Positions 9,346-17,520 of a DNA stretch of 64,000 nucleotides are shown here, one piece after another. The position numbers and the translations under genes were made by a program. This stretch comes from Streptomyces sp. CB02980 (lineage in GTDB: Bacteria; Actinomycetota; Actinomycetes; Streptomycetales; Streptomycetaceae). The stretch lies in the NCBI RefSeq assembly GCF_014451325.2, contig NZ_JACSCH020000006.1, positions 349,944 through 413,943 of the forward strand. The letters are read 5' to 3'. The notes beneath the pieces were generated by a model. It saw only the letters and a list, made by a program, of their open reading frames with translations. It was not told the DNA's origin and ran no database searches. Numbering within the stretch: position 1 is the stretch's first letter; every line of letters starts with the position of its first letter.

Positions 9346-11628
9346 GTGACCGCCCGCCCCGCAGGCAAGTCGGCCCGCAGCACCACGGCAGCCAAGAAAG
9401 GCAGGACTGCCGCCAAGCCGCCCGCCCCCCGCCAGGCCCCACCGCTCGACCCGGTCGACCGGGCGCGCCTGCTCGCCGGGGAGCATCACGACCCGCACGG
9501 CGTGCTCGGCGCGCATCCGGTGCGCGGCGGCGTGGTGGTCCGGGTGCTGCGCCCGTGGGCGAAGGAGGTCACCGTCCTGGCGAAGGACAGGCGGATCCCG
9601 CTCCGGAGCGAGGGGGACGGGGTCTTCTCCGGGTTCCTGCCCCTGCTCCGCAAGGTCCCCCCGTACGAGCTGCGCGTCCGGTACGACGACGGCCCCGACG
9701 AGCTCGCCGTCCACGACCCGTACCGCTTCCTGCCCTCCCTCGGCGACCTCGACCTGCATCTGATCGGCGAGGGCCGGCACGAGGAGCTGTGGACGGCCCT
9801 CGGCTCCCACACTATGACCCACGACGGAGTCGCCGGCACCCGCTTCGCGGTCTGGGCGCCGAACGCCCGCGGCGTCCGCGTCACCGGTGACTTCACGCAC
9901 TGGGACGGCACGGGGCTGCCGATGCGCTCGCTGGGTTCGACGGGCGTGTGGGAGCTGTTCGTGCCGGGGATCGGCGAGGGCGCGCTCTACAAGTACGACA
10001 TCACGCGGCCCGACGGTACGCACACCGTCCGCGCGGACCCGATGGCCCGCCGTACCGAGTGCCCGCCGAACACCGCGTCGATCGTCACCTCCTCGCACTA
10101 CACCTGGGACGACGCCGAGTGGATGGCGCGGCGCGGGACGCGCCCGCCCCACGAGGCGCCGATCTCCGTCTACGAGGTCCACCTCCCCTCCTGGCGGCCC
10201 GGGTTGACCTACCGCCAGCTGGCCGAGCAGCTGCCCTCGTACGTCCGCGACCTCGGCTTCACGCACGTGGAGCTGATGCCGGTCACCGAACACCCCTTCG
10301 GCGGCTCGTGGGGCTACCAGGTCACGGGCTTCTACGCGCCGACGGCCCGCATGGGCACCCCCGACGACTTCAGGTTCCTGGTGGACGCGCTGCACCGGGA
10401 GGGCATCGGGGTCCTGATGGACTGGGTGCCGGCGCACTTCCCGAAGGACGACTGGGCGCTGGCCGAGTTCGACGGGCGGCCGCTGTACGAGCACGAGGAC
10501 CCGCGCCGCTCGCACCATCCCGACTGGGGGACCCTGGAGTTCGACTACGGCCGCAAGGAGGTGCGGAACTTCCTGGTGGCGAACGCCGTGTACTGGTGCC
10601 AGGAGTTCCACATCGACGGTCTGCGGGTGGACGCGGTGGCGTCGATGCTCTACCTGGACTACTCGCGGGAGCACGGCGAGTGGCTGCCGAACGAGCACGG
10701 CGGCCGGGAGAACCTGGACGCGGTGGCCTTCCTCCAGGAGATGAACGCGACGGTGTACCGGCGCTGCCCGGGGATCGTGACCTTCGCGGAGGAGTCCACG
10801 GCCTGGGACGGCGTGACGCGGGCGACGGACCAGGTGGGGCCGGGCGGCTTCGGCGGTCTGGGCTTCGGCATGAAGTGGAACATGGGCTGGATGCACGACT
10901 CGCTGGAGTACGTGCAGAAGGAGCCGGTGCACCGCAAGTACCACCACCACGAGATGACGTTCTCGATGGTGTACGCGTACAGCGAGAACTACATCCTGCC
11001 GATCTCCCACGACGAGGTGGTGCACGGCAAGCGGTCGCTGGTGTCGAAGATGCCGGGCGACTGGTGGCAGCAGCGCGCCAACCACCGCGCCTATCTGGGC
11101 TTCATGTGGGCGCACCCGGGCAAGCAACTGCTGTACATGGGGCAGGAGTTCGCACAGGGAGGCGAGTGGTCGGCGGACCACGGGCCCGACTGGTGGCTGC
11201 TCGACCCGGCGTACGGCGCGGAGCCCGACCACCGGGGTGTGCGGGATCTCGTCCGGGACCTGAACACGGTGTACCAGGCGACGCCTTCGCTCTGGGAGCG
11301 GGACACCGTGCCGGAGGGCTTCCAGTGGGTGGCCGGGGACGCGGCCGAGGACAACGTCTTCGCGTTCCTGCGCTTCGACGCGTTCGGCTCGCCGCTGCTC
11401 GCGGTCTCGAACTTCTCGCCGGTCGTCCGGCACGACTACCGGCTCGGCGTGCCGGACGCGGTGGTGGCCTGGTCGGAGGTCCTGAACACGGACGCCGGCC
11501 GGTACGGCGGCGGGGACGTGGTGGGGCGGGATCCGGTGAAGACGGAGTCGGTTCCGCACCACGGGCGTTCGGCCAGCATCCGGACGACGCTGCCGCCGCT
11601 CGCGACGGTCTGGCTGCGCCCGGCCTGA
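9346..11628 (+). CDS. glgB: 1,4-alpha-glucan branching enzyme GlgB
   Basis: A 760-aa GH13_9 enzyme that cuts alpha-1,4 chains and re-joins them as alpha-1,6 branches. The N-terminal part has a basic, Ala/Pro-rich tail (residues 1-35), then two beta domains (the second with RFAVWAPNARGVRVTGDFTHWDG) and the TIM barrel. Catalytic D429 lies in DGLRVDAVASMLYLDYSR and E482 in TFAEESTAW; SHDEVVHGK provides the third acid. The GTG start has AGGAGG 8 bases upstream. It closes the treS-mak-glgE-glgB set. The first beta domain marks the long GlgB class. No frameshift or missing residue is seen. Confidence 0.97.
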   Translation: MTARPAGKSARSTTAAKKGRTAAKPPAPRQAPPLDPVDRARLLAGEHHDPHGVLGAHPVRGGVVVRVLRPWAKEVTVLAKDRRIPLRSEGDGVFSGFLPLLRKVPPYELRVRYDDGPDELAVHDPYRFLPSLGDLDLHLIGEGRHEELWTALGSHTMTHDGVAGTRFAVWAPNARGVRVTGDFTHWDGTGLPMRSLGSTGVWELFVPGIGEGALYKYDITRPDGTHTVRADPMARRTECPPNTASIVTSSHYTWDDAEWMARRGTRPPHEAPISVYEVHLPSWRPGLTYRQLAEQLPSYVRDLGFTHVELMPVTEHPFGGSWGYQVTGFYAPTARMGTPDDFRFLVDALHREGIGVLMDWVPAHFPKDDWALAEFDGRPLYEHEDPRRSHHPDWGTLEFDYGRKEVRNFLVANAVYWCQEFHIDGLRVDAVASMLYLDYSREHGEWLPNEHGGRENLDAVAFLQEMNATVYRRCPGIVTFAEESTAWDGVTRATDQVGPGGFGGLGFGMKWNMGWMHDSLEYVQKEPVHRKYHHHEMTFSMVYAYSENYILPISHDEVVHGKRSLVSKMPGDWWQQRANHRAYLGFMWAHPGKQLLYMGQEFAQGGEWSADHGPDWWLLDPAYGAEPDHRGVRDLVRDLNTVYQATPSLWERDTVPEGFQWVAGDAAEDNVFAFLRFDAFGSPLLAVSNFSPVVRHDYRLGVPDAVVAWSEVLNTDAGRYGGGDVVGRDPVKTESVPHHGRSASIRTTLPPLATVWLRPA

Positions 11629-11776
11629 GCGGCACCGGGGTCGGTGGGGCGGGAAAGGTCACTACCTGTCCGGTAATTGATGGTCGTTCAGTTGATGGTT
11701 CACTCGTTCGGGCATCGCACCCGTTGTTCGGATATCTTCGCTCTCCAGATCAGGCCGACAGGTCAGAGGGCGGGGA

Positions 11777-12742
11777 ATGATGCAGGACACCGTCGCGCGG
11801 AGTCTGTCGCCGCAGCTCTGCCATCGGGTGCGCGGCGAGGACACCTTCCCCGTCGAGTGGCGACCGCTCGACGGGAGGGACCGCTTCGCGGTCCGGGCCG
11901 CCTGGCCCACCGACCACCCGTTCTTCACCCCGGTCCGCCGGGGTGCGGAGCGGTGCCACGACCCGCTCCTGGTCGTGGAGACACTGCGGCAGGCCACGAT
12001 GGCCCTCCTGCACTCGGTCCACGGACTTCCGCTGACCCGGCACATCCTGCTGAGCGAGATCTCCCTGACCTGTGACCCGGCGGGCCTCGCCGTCGCCGGC
12101 GACGAGCCGGTCATCGAGATCCGGTTCGTCGAACTCGCGCTGCGCGGAGATCAGTTGACCGAGATCCGGGTGGAGTGGACCGTACGGCGTGACGCGCGCG
12201 TGGTGGCCACGGGCGGCGCCCACGCCCGGTTCGCCGGTGGCGCCGCCTACCGCAGGCTGCGCGGCGGACACGTCGAGGCCGGGGTCGTCCACCCCGGACC
12301 GTGGACCCGCCGGGCCCCGGCGCCGCTCGCCGGGCGGGCGAGACCCGAGGACGTCCTCCTCTCCCCCACCGGCCGGGAGGGGGTGTGGGAACTGGTCGTC
12401 GACACCGGTCACCCCACCCTCTTCCAGCGGCCCAACGATCACATACCGGGAATGCTCTTCCTGGAGGCCGCCCGGCAGGCCGTCTCCGCCGCCGTGTGGC
12501 CCCGCCCCTTCCTGCCGGCCGCGCTGCGGATCGGCTTCGACCGGTACGCCGAGTTCCACGGCGGCCCCTGCCTGCTCCGTGCGGAGCCCATGAGCCGGGC
12601 AGGGACAGAGGGGCCCCCGAGGACGACAGGAACGGCAAGGACGGCAGGGACGGCAGGGACGCCCGACGTACCCGGGACGTTCGAGGTCACCGGGTATCAG
12701 GACGGCGCGCGGCTCTTCACCTGCGAGTTGCGGACCGGATGA
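11777..12742 (+). CDS. AfsA-type hotdog protein, possible gamma-butyrolactone synthase homologue
   Basis: A 321-aa protein with two AfsA-type hotdog repeats, about residues 15-155 (DPLLVVETLRQATMALLHS, LLSEISLTC) and 185-315 (HPTLFQRPNDHIPGMLFLEAARQA). AfsA/ScbA enzymes condense a beta-ketoacyl thioester with dihydroxyacetone phosphate to start A-factor-type autoregulator synthesis. No ArpA/ScbR-type receptor gene is adjacent, which is unusual for a dedicated signalling locus, so the role may differ. Residues about 276-302 are a low-complexity TGTARTAGTAGT stretch encoded by a simple repeat. ATG at this position or the next codon is supported by GAGGG upstream. The 3' end overlaps the convergent helicase gene by 26 bp. 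Confidence 0.8.
   Translation: MMQDTVARSLSPQLCHRVRGEDTFPVEWRPLDGRDRFAVRAAWPTDHPFFTPVRRGAERCHDPLLVVETLRQATMALLHSVHGLPLTRHILLSEISLTCDPAGLAVAGDEPVIEIRFVELALRGDQLTEIRVEWTVRRDARVVATGGAHARFAGGAAYRRLRGGHVEAGVVHPGPWTRRAPAPLAGRARPEDVLLSPTGREGVWELVVDTGHPTLFQRPNDHIPGMLFLEAARQAVSAAVWPRPFLPAALRIGFDRYAEFHGGPCLLRAEPMSRAGTEGPPRTTGTARTAGTAGTPDVPGTFEVTGYQDGARLFTCELRTG
12599..12662 (+). repeat. GGACGGCAG/GGACAG simple repeat inside the AfsA-like gene
   Basis: Degenerate repeats of GGGACGGCA and AGGAACGGCAAGGAC type encode a Thr-Gly-Ala-Arg-rich insertion in the second hotdog domain. It looks like replication slippage in a loop. Confidence 0.6.
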
Positions 12743-14981
12743 TCCCGAGCCGCTGGGTCGCCCGGGTCAGCGCCACGTACAGGTCGTTCGTCCCGTGCAC
12801 GGCCCCGGCCACGATGCCCTCCGGGTCGACGACCAGCACCGTGTCGAACTCCAGGCCCTTCGCCTGCCGGGGGTCGAGCAGCACGAGCGGCCGGGTGAGG
12901 TCGGGAGCCGGGCCGTACGCGGCCTCCGGCAGCGCGGCGATCAGGCCGGGGTGCAGCTCCGGCGGGGCGATCACGGCGATCCTGCCCTCCTCGCGCAGCT
13001 CGGTCGCCACCGCGTCGGCGGCCTCCTTCACCGGGTGGTCCACCGTCCGGTCCCAGGGTTCCACCCCGGTGGACCGTACCGAGCTCGGCGGCTCGAACCC
13101 GGGGTCGTCGGCCCGTCGCACCTCGGTCGCGACGGCCATGATCTCGGCGGGCGTGCGGTAGTTGACGCCGAGGCGCACCAGCTCCCAGCGGTCCTCCACG
13201 TACGGGGCGAGGATCCGCTCCCAGGCGCCGACGCCGGCCGGGTCGCCGGTCTGGGCGGGGTCTCCGACCAGGGTCATCGAGCGGTTGGGGCTGCGGCGCA
13301 TGAGGAGCCGCCAGGCCATCGCGGAGAGCTCCTGCGCCTCGTCGACGATGATGTGCCCGAAGGCCCAGGTGCGGTCGGCGGCGGCGCGCTCGGCGGCCGT
13401 GCGGTGGTCGGCCTCCTCGTGTCGCTCGGCGAAGCGCTCGGCGTCGATGATGTCGTGGGCCGAGAGGACCTCGGAGGCGTCCTTGTCGTGCTCCTCCTTG
13501 TCCTCGAACTCGTAGGTGCGGGAGGCGTAGGAGACGTCGAGGACGCCCTGCGCGTACTGGATCTGCTTCTGCCGTTCGGCCTCCTCGGCGGCGCGGACCG
13601 CGGAGTCGTCCTCGCCGAGGAGTTCGGCGGCCTCGTCGAGCAGCGGCACGTCGGCGGGGGTCCAGACACCGCCCCCACGACCGTCGCCCCCGTCACGGCG
13701 GATCGCCTCGATGTCGTCCGCGTCGGCGAGGTGGGTGGGTTCGGCCAGGTAGTCGGCGAGGAAGTCCTGCGGGGTGAGCGCGGGCCAGAGGGTGTCGATC
13801 GCCGCGTACACCTCGGGGTTCCCCGCGATGCCCTTGGCGAGCAGGGCGATGTCGTCGGGGCCGAGGAAGTTGGGGCCGCCGTAGGGGTCGGCGCCGATCC
13901 GGTCGGCGAGCTGTTCGGCGAGCGCGTCGAGGATCCGGAAGACGAAGTAGGGGCGGGCCAGATTGTGCGGGAGGACCGTCTCGCGGGCCTTGTGACGGGC
14001 CTCCAGGGCCATGTCCCAGTCGATGACCAGGTCGCCGTCCTCGTGCGGGACGATCAGCGGCTCGCCGCGCTCGGGGACCTGCTGGCGGTCCCGTACGGCC
14101 GCGGCGAGGGCACCGGCCATGGCGGCGGAGCCCTTGACGGCGGCGGCGCGCGGGGTGTCGGTGCCGGTGGCGCGGACGCCGGGGAACAGCTCGGCGGGGG
14201 TGGCCAGGAGGACACCGGTCTCGCCGAGCGAGGGCAGGACGTTGCCGATGTAGCCGAGGAAGGCCGGGTTGGGGCCGACGATGAGGACGGCCCGCTTGGC
14301 GAGCTGCTCGCGGTGCGCGTAGAGGAGGTAGGCGGCGCGGTGCAGGGCGACCGCCGTCTTGCCGGTGCCGGGGCCGCCCTCGACGACCAGGACCCCGCGG
14401 TGCGGGGAGCGGATGATGCCGTCCTGCTCGGCCTGGATGGTCTGCACGATGTCGTGCATCCGGCCGGTGCGGGCGGCGTCGAGGGCTGCGAGCAGCACCT
14501 CGTCGGCGTCGCGGCTCTCGTGCCCGGAGCGGGTGGCGTCACCGAGGTCGAGCACCTCGTCGTGGAGTGCCGTGACCGTCCGGCCGAGGGTGCTGATGTG
14601 CCGGCGGCGGGAGAGCCCCATCGGCTCGTACCCGGTGGCGAGGTAGAAGGGCCGGGCGACCTCGGCGCGCCAGTCCACGACCAGCGGGGTGCGGTTCGGG
14701 TCGTCCTCGCGGATGCCGAGCCGGCCGATGTGGTGGTCGCGCCCGTCCTTGAAGACGAGCCGGCCGAAACAGAGCCCGCTCTCCCCCGCGTTGAGCGCGG
14801 CGAGCAGCCCGGACTGCTCGGCGACCATGACGTCGCGTTCGAGCCGGCCCTGGTTGCCGCCGCCCCCCGGGGTACGCAGGGCCCGCTCGACGGCGGCCTC
14901 GGCCTGGTCCCTCAGATCGTCGAGTCGTGTGTAGAGATCGGTGATGAATTGCTGCTCGTTCCGAAATTCCTCGGTTGACAA
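12717..14981 (-). CDS. HelD/HelR-type UvrD-like helicase (RNA polymerase-recycling ATPase)
   Basis: A 754-aa SF1 helicase-like ATPase. The N-terminal coiled-coil arm (residues 1-60) precedes an interrupted nucleotide-binding domain with Walker A GGPGTGKTAVALH near residue 205, VDEAQELS, NYRTPAEI, KGLEFDTVLVVD and YVALTRATQRLG. HelD-family proteins bind RNA polymerase and release it from stalled complexes; the HelR branch also displaces rifamycins. The TTG start is chosen because GGGAG stands 6 bases before it. Two hairpins lie in the leader. I see no clear rifamycin-associated palindrome upstream, so HelR-type antibiotic induction is not supported. The 3' end overlaps the convergent AfsA-like gene. 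Confidence 0.88.
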   Translation of the reverse strand: MSTEEFRNEQQFITDLYTRLDDLRDQAEAAVERALRTPGGGGNQGRLERDVMVAEQSGLLAALNAGESGLCFGRLVFKDGRDHHIGRLGIREDDPNRTPLVVDWRAEVARPFYLATGYEPMGLSRRRHISTLGRTVTALHDEVLDLGDATRSGHESRDADEVLLAALDAARTGRMHDIVQTIQAEQDGIIRSPHRGVLVVEGGPGTGKTAVALHRAAYLLYAHREQLAKRAVLIVGPNPAFLGYIGNVLPSLGETGVLLATPAELFPGVRATGTDTPRAAAVKGSAAMAGALAAAVRDRQQVPERGEPLIVPHEDGDLVIDWDMALEARHKARETVLPHNLARPYFVFRILDALAEQLADRIGADPYGGPNFLGPDDIALLAKGIAGNPEVYAAIDTLWPALTPQDFLADYLAEPTHLADADDIEAIRRDGGDGRGGGVWTPADVPLLDEAAELLGEDDSAVRAAEEAERQKQIQYAQGVLDVSYASRTYEFEDKEEHDKDASEVLSAHDIIDAERFAERHEEADHRTAAERAAADRTWAFGHIIVDEAQELSAMAWRLLMRRSPNRSMTLVGDPAQTGDPAGVGAWERILAPYVEDRWELVRLGVNYRTPAEIMAVATEVRRADDPGFEPPSSVRSTGVEPWDRTVDHPVKEAADAVATELREEGRIAVIAPPELHPGLIAALPEAAYGPAPDLTRPLVLLDPRQAKGLEFDTVLVVDPEGIVAGAVHGTNDLYVALTRATQRLGIIRSATRR

Positions 14982-15020
14982 TTCGACTCCCGGCGCGATA
15001 CAGTGCGTTTATTGAACTTC

Positions 15021-15049
15021 TCTGCGCCCGTGGTGTTTCCGGGCGCAGA
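15021..15049. promoter_or_regulatory. hairpin in the helicase leader
   Basis: Perfect 10-bp stem TCTGCGCCCG / CGGGCGCAGA with a 9-base loop, about 40-70 bases upstream of the helicase start on the minus strand. It could be an attenuator or mRNA-stabilising structure in the 5' leader. Confidence 0.5.
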
Positions 15050-15068
15050 ATCCATTAATATACGCGAT

Positions 15069-15105
15069 GAAATACCCCGACTGTCAATTGTAGTCGGGGT
15101 ATTTC
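15069..15105 (-). terminator. hairpin terminator after the thioredoxin gene
   Basis: Perfect 14-bp stem GAAATACCCCGACT / AGTCGGGGTATTTC with a 9-base AT-rich loop, about 80 bases past the thioredoxin stop. The A-rich and T-rich stem ends give the U-tract of an intrinsic terminator. The AT content stands out against the neighbouring DNA. Confidence 0.7.
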
Positions 15106-15182
15106 TGTATGCCCTGCCGAAGTGTCGGGGGCCCTCCCAGGGCCGGACGCCGCGGCCCCGGCCATGATCCGCCGGACAGGCC

Positions 15183-15521
15183 CTAGGCGAGGACGTCCTC
15201 CAGATCCTGCAGGAGGCGGCGCTTCGGGCGGGCGCCGACGATCGACTTCACGGGCTCGCCCGCCCGGAAGACCATGAGGGTCGGGGTCGCGAGGACCCCG
15301 AACCTCACCGTGGTCTCCGGGTTCCGGTCGACGTCGATCTCCACGATCCGGAGCCGCTCGGCCTCCTCCGCGGCGATGGCCGCGAGCACCGGCGTCAGCT
15401 GCCGGCACGGCCCGCACCACTCCGCGGTGAACTTCACCAGGACCGGCAGCTCGGCCGCCAGCACCTCCGTACCGAAGTCCGCGTCGGTGACCTCGGCCAC
15501 GCCCTCCGCGTACGTCCTCAT
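15183..15521 (-). CDS. thioredoxin
   Basis: A 112-aa thioredoxin with the active site WCGPC (C36 and C39), the preceding VLVKFTAEWCGPCRQ strand and the cis-proline segment GVLATPTLMVFRAGEPV. It reduces protein disulfides in the cytoplasm using NADPH through thioredoxin reductase. The ATG overlaps the stop of the MerR gene (ATGA) and GGAGGG lies upstream, so the two genes form one operon. This arrangement suggests that the MerR protein controls thioredoxin in response to a redox or metal signal. Confidence 0.93.
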   Translation of the reverse strand: MRTYAEGVAEVTDADFGTEVLAAELPVLVKFTAEWCGPCRQLTPVLAAIAAEEAERLRIVEIDVDRNPETTVRFGVLATPTLMVFRAGEPVKSIVGARPKRRLLQDLEDVLA

Positions 15522-15952
15522 CCTTGCCTTCCCTCCGTCGTCGCAGCTTCCGTGTCCCACTCCGCACCGAGCTCGCACCGGGGTTCCGGGCCGTGCGGCA
15601 GCTCCGCCTCCGCCCGCAGCAGCTGCGCCCCCACCTCGGCGCGTACCGCCTGGAGCTGTGCGATCAGCCCGTCCAGCTCGGCGACCTTCCGCCGGTAGAC
15701 GGCGATCGACGCGGGGCAGGAGTCCCCCGCCGGATGCCCGGCGCGCAGGCAGTCGACGAACGGCCGCGTCTCCTCGAGCTCGAACCCGAAGTCCTGGAGG
15801 GTCCTGATCTGCTGGAGGAGGCGCAGGTCGTCCTCGTCGTACGTGCGGTAGCCGTTCTCCGTGCGCCGGGCGGCCAGCAGACCACGGGACTCGTAGTAGC
15901 GCAGAGTCCGTGTGGTCGTTCCGGCCCGCTCGGCGAGCTCTCCGATGCGCAT
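15518..15952 (-). CDS. MerR family transcriptional regulator
   Basis: A 144-aa MerR protein: winged HTH at residues 1-70 (MRIGELAERAGTTTRTLRYY), then a coiled coil (about 85-115). Cysteines C68 and C79 (CLRAGHPAGDSC) and C126 could bind metal or sense redox change. The start is set by a promoter whose -10 box TACGGT ends 7 bases before the ATG, so the mRNA is probably leaderless. The promoter shows the 19-bp spacer and dyad typical of MerR autoregulation. It is co-transcribed with the downstream thioredoxin gene. Confidence 0.9.
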   Translation of the reverse strand: MRIGELAERAGTTTRTLRYYESRGLLAARRTENGYRTYDEDDLRLLQQIRTLQDFGFELEETRPFVDCLRAGHPAGDSCPASIAVYRRKVAELDGLIAQLQAVRAEVGAQLLRAEAELPHGPEPRCELGAEWDTEAATTEGRQG

Positions 15953-15959
15953 GTCCACG

Positions 15960-15990
15960 ACCGTAAGCCTTGACGCCCGCGTCAAGGCAA
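15960..15990 (-). promoter_or_regulatory. MerR-type promoter and operator
   Basis: On the minus strand: -35 TTGCCT, a 19-base spacer, -10 TACGGT. A perfect dyad with 10-bp arms GCCTTGACGC and GCGTCAAGGC (2-base centre, 15967-15988) fills the spacer. The stretched 19-bp spacer with an internal dyad is the hallmark of MerR-activated promoters. Confidence 0.75.
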
Positions 15991-15994
15991 GGAG

Positions 15995-16519
15995 TCAGGA
16001 GCGGGCGGGCGGCAGCAGCGGTCTCCGTTCCACCGGGGACGAGAGCACGATCGACGTCGTGGTCCGGCCGAGCGCCGACGTCTGTTCCAGGACGTCTTCG
16101 AGGTGGATGGTGTCGGTGACGGCGACCTTGAGGATCCAGCAGTCCTCGCCGACCACGTGGTGGACCTCCAGGATCTCGGGGCGCGCGATCAGTTCCAGGG
16201 TCCGCGGGTGCTTCAGGTTGTAGCCGCCGTGCGGGTTCACCCGGATGAAGGCCTGGATGCCGTAGCCGAGGCGGGCCGGGGAGACATGGGCGCCGTAGCC
16301 GGTGATCGCGCCGCTCGCCTCCAGGCGGCGGACCCGCTCGGTGACGGCCGCGGGGCTGAGCCGGACGCGGCGGCCGAGCTCGCTGAGCTTGATGCGCCCG
16401 TCGCTCTGGAGGAGGTCGACGATCTGCCGGTCGACGGCGTCGAAAACGGCCGCCGATGTTTCTTCGGTGGCCGGCCGCGAATGCCGTGGTTCCTTCGGTG
16501 TGACTGCCTGGACTCCCAT
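15995..16519 (-). CDS. Lrp/AsnC family transcriptional regulator
   Basis: A 174-aa protein. An N-terminal tail of about 25 residues leads to the AsnC HTH (DRQIVDLLQSDGRIKLSELGRRV, residues about 29-75), followed by an RAM ligand-binding domain (EVHHVVGEDCWILKVAV). Family members sense amino acids or related small molecules and act on neighbouring genes. GGGGGAG precedes the ATG. It is divergent from the epimerase-like gene at 16597 and the shared 77-bp region contains an inverted repeat, so control of that gene pair and itself is likely. Confidence 0.92.
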   Translation of the reverse strand: MGVQAVTPKEPRHSRPATEETSAAVFDAVDRQIVDLLQSDGRIKLSELGRRVRLSPAAVTERVRRLEASGAITGYGAHVSPARLGYGIQAFIRVNPHGGYNLKHPRTLELIARPEILEVHHVVGEDCWILKVAVTDTIHLEDVLEQTSALGRTTTSIVLSSPVERRPLLPPARS

Positions 16520-16555
16520 GTCTCCCCCTTCAGACGGCGAACGATCAACGTAACA

Positions 16556-16573
16556 CTTGTCCAGTGAGACAAG
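16556..16573. promoter_or_regulatory. candidate Lrp-type operator
   Basis: Inverted repeat CTTGTC-CAGTGA-GACAAG in the short region between the divergent Lrp and epimerase-like genes. Dyads of this kind are usual for AsnC-class regulators. Inferred from position. Confidence 0.5.
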
Positions 16574-16596
16574 GGAGTTGGGACGGTGGGACGGAA

Positions 16597-17520
16597 ATGA
16601 AGAACGTTCTGGTGATCGGCGGGAACCGGTATTTCGGAAAGCGGCTCATCGCGCTGCTCAAGGAATCCGGGCATCGGGTCGCGATCCTCAATCGGGGTTC
16701 CTCGGACGCGCCCGGGGGAATCGAGCATCTCGTCGCCGACCGCGACGACGAGGCCGCTCTGGAATCCGTTCTCGCGGGCCGTTCCTTCGACGTCGTCGTG
16801 GACCAGGTCTGCTACACCCCGCGCCAGGCGGAGATCGCCCGCCGCGTCTTCGCGGCGCGCACCCGGCGCTATGTGATGACGTCGACGGTGGAGGTGTACG
16901 AGTACGAGGACTCGGCCGCACCCGTCGCCGAGGACGCCCTCGACCTGGGCACGGTCGCCGTCGACACCGGCGCGGCCTGGGAGGACCCGGAGTTCCGCGA
17001 GGCGCACTACGGGGAGGGGAAGCGGCAGGCCGAGGCGGTCTTCGCGGGCGCGGCCGCCGAGGGTGCCGGTTCGCCGTTCGCGTGGGCGTCGGTGCGGGTG
17101 GCCCATGTGCTGGGCGGCGCCGACGACTTCACCGGCCGGCTCGACCACTATGCGCGGCGCATCCGGTCGGGCGAGCCGATCGCCGTACCGGCCGTGAACC
17201 GTCCGGCGACCTATGTGTACGTCGAGGAGATCGCCGCCTTTCTCGCCTGGGCGGCGGTCGGAGCGGACTTCACCGGCCCGGTGAACGCCCATTCCCACGG
17301 GCCGCTGACCACGGCCGAGATCTGCGCCGAGATCGAGAGGCGGGTCGGCGGCCGGACCGTCTTCCGGGAGGTGGAGGTCGGCGAGATCTCGCCTTTCTCC
17401 TTCACCCGCTCGTACGGAATGGACAACTCGCGCGCGGTCGCCCTCGGCTATTCCTTCTCCCATTCCTCCACCTGGCTCGCGGACGCCGTGGCCGAGACGA
17501 TCGGCGAGGTGACGGGGTGA
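16597..17520 (+). CDS. NAD-dependent epimerase/dehydratase family protein
   Basis: A 307-aa extended short-chain dehydrogenase-like protein. The N-terminal motif is VLVIGGNRYFGKRL, a variant of the GxxGxxG nucleotide loop, and VVDQVCYTPRQAE plus a HYGEGKRQAEAVF segment mark the epimerase fold. The classical YxxxK catalytic pair is replaced by YGEGK. The ATG is chosen because the Rossmann strand starts there and GGGACGG lies just upstream. The next gene starts within its stop codon (GTGA), forming a two-gene operon with an aldo/keto reductase. The substrate, possibly a nucleotide sugar or a hydroxy compound, is not evident. Confidence 0.82.
   Translation: MKNVLVIGGNRYFGKRLIALLKESGHRVAILNRGSSDAPGGIEHLVADRDDEAALESVLAGRSFDVVVDQVCYTPRQAEIARRVFAARTRRYVMTSTVEVYEYEDSAAPVAEDALDLGTVAVDTGAAWEDPEFREAHYGEGKRQAEAVFAGAAAEGAGSPFAWASVRVAHVLGGADDFTGRLDHYARRIRSGEPIAVPAVNRPATYVYVEEIAAFLAWAAVGADFTGPVNAHSHGPLTTAEICAEIERRVGGRTVFREVEVGEISPFSFTRSYGMDNSRAVALGYSFSHSSTWLADAVAETIGEVTG

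Noticed and set aside
11629..11776. Autoregulatory element for a butyrolactone receptor upstream of the AfsA-like gene
   Set aside because: No clear ACCGACNNGTTCGG-type dyad can be read; only short imperfect TGATGGT repeats occur.
14982..15060. Rifamycin-associated element upstream of the HelD-type gene
   Set aside because: No 19-bp GGGGCTTG-like palindrome is visible; the dyads present have different sequences.
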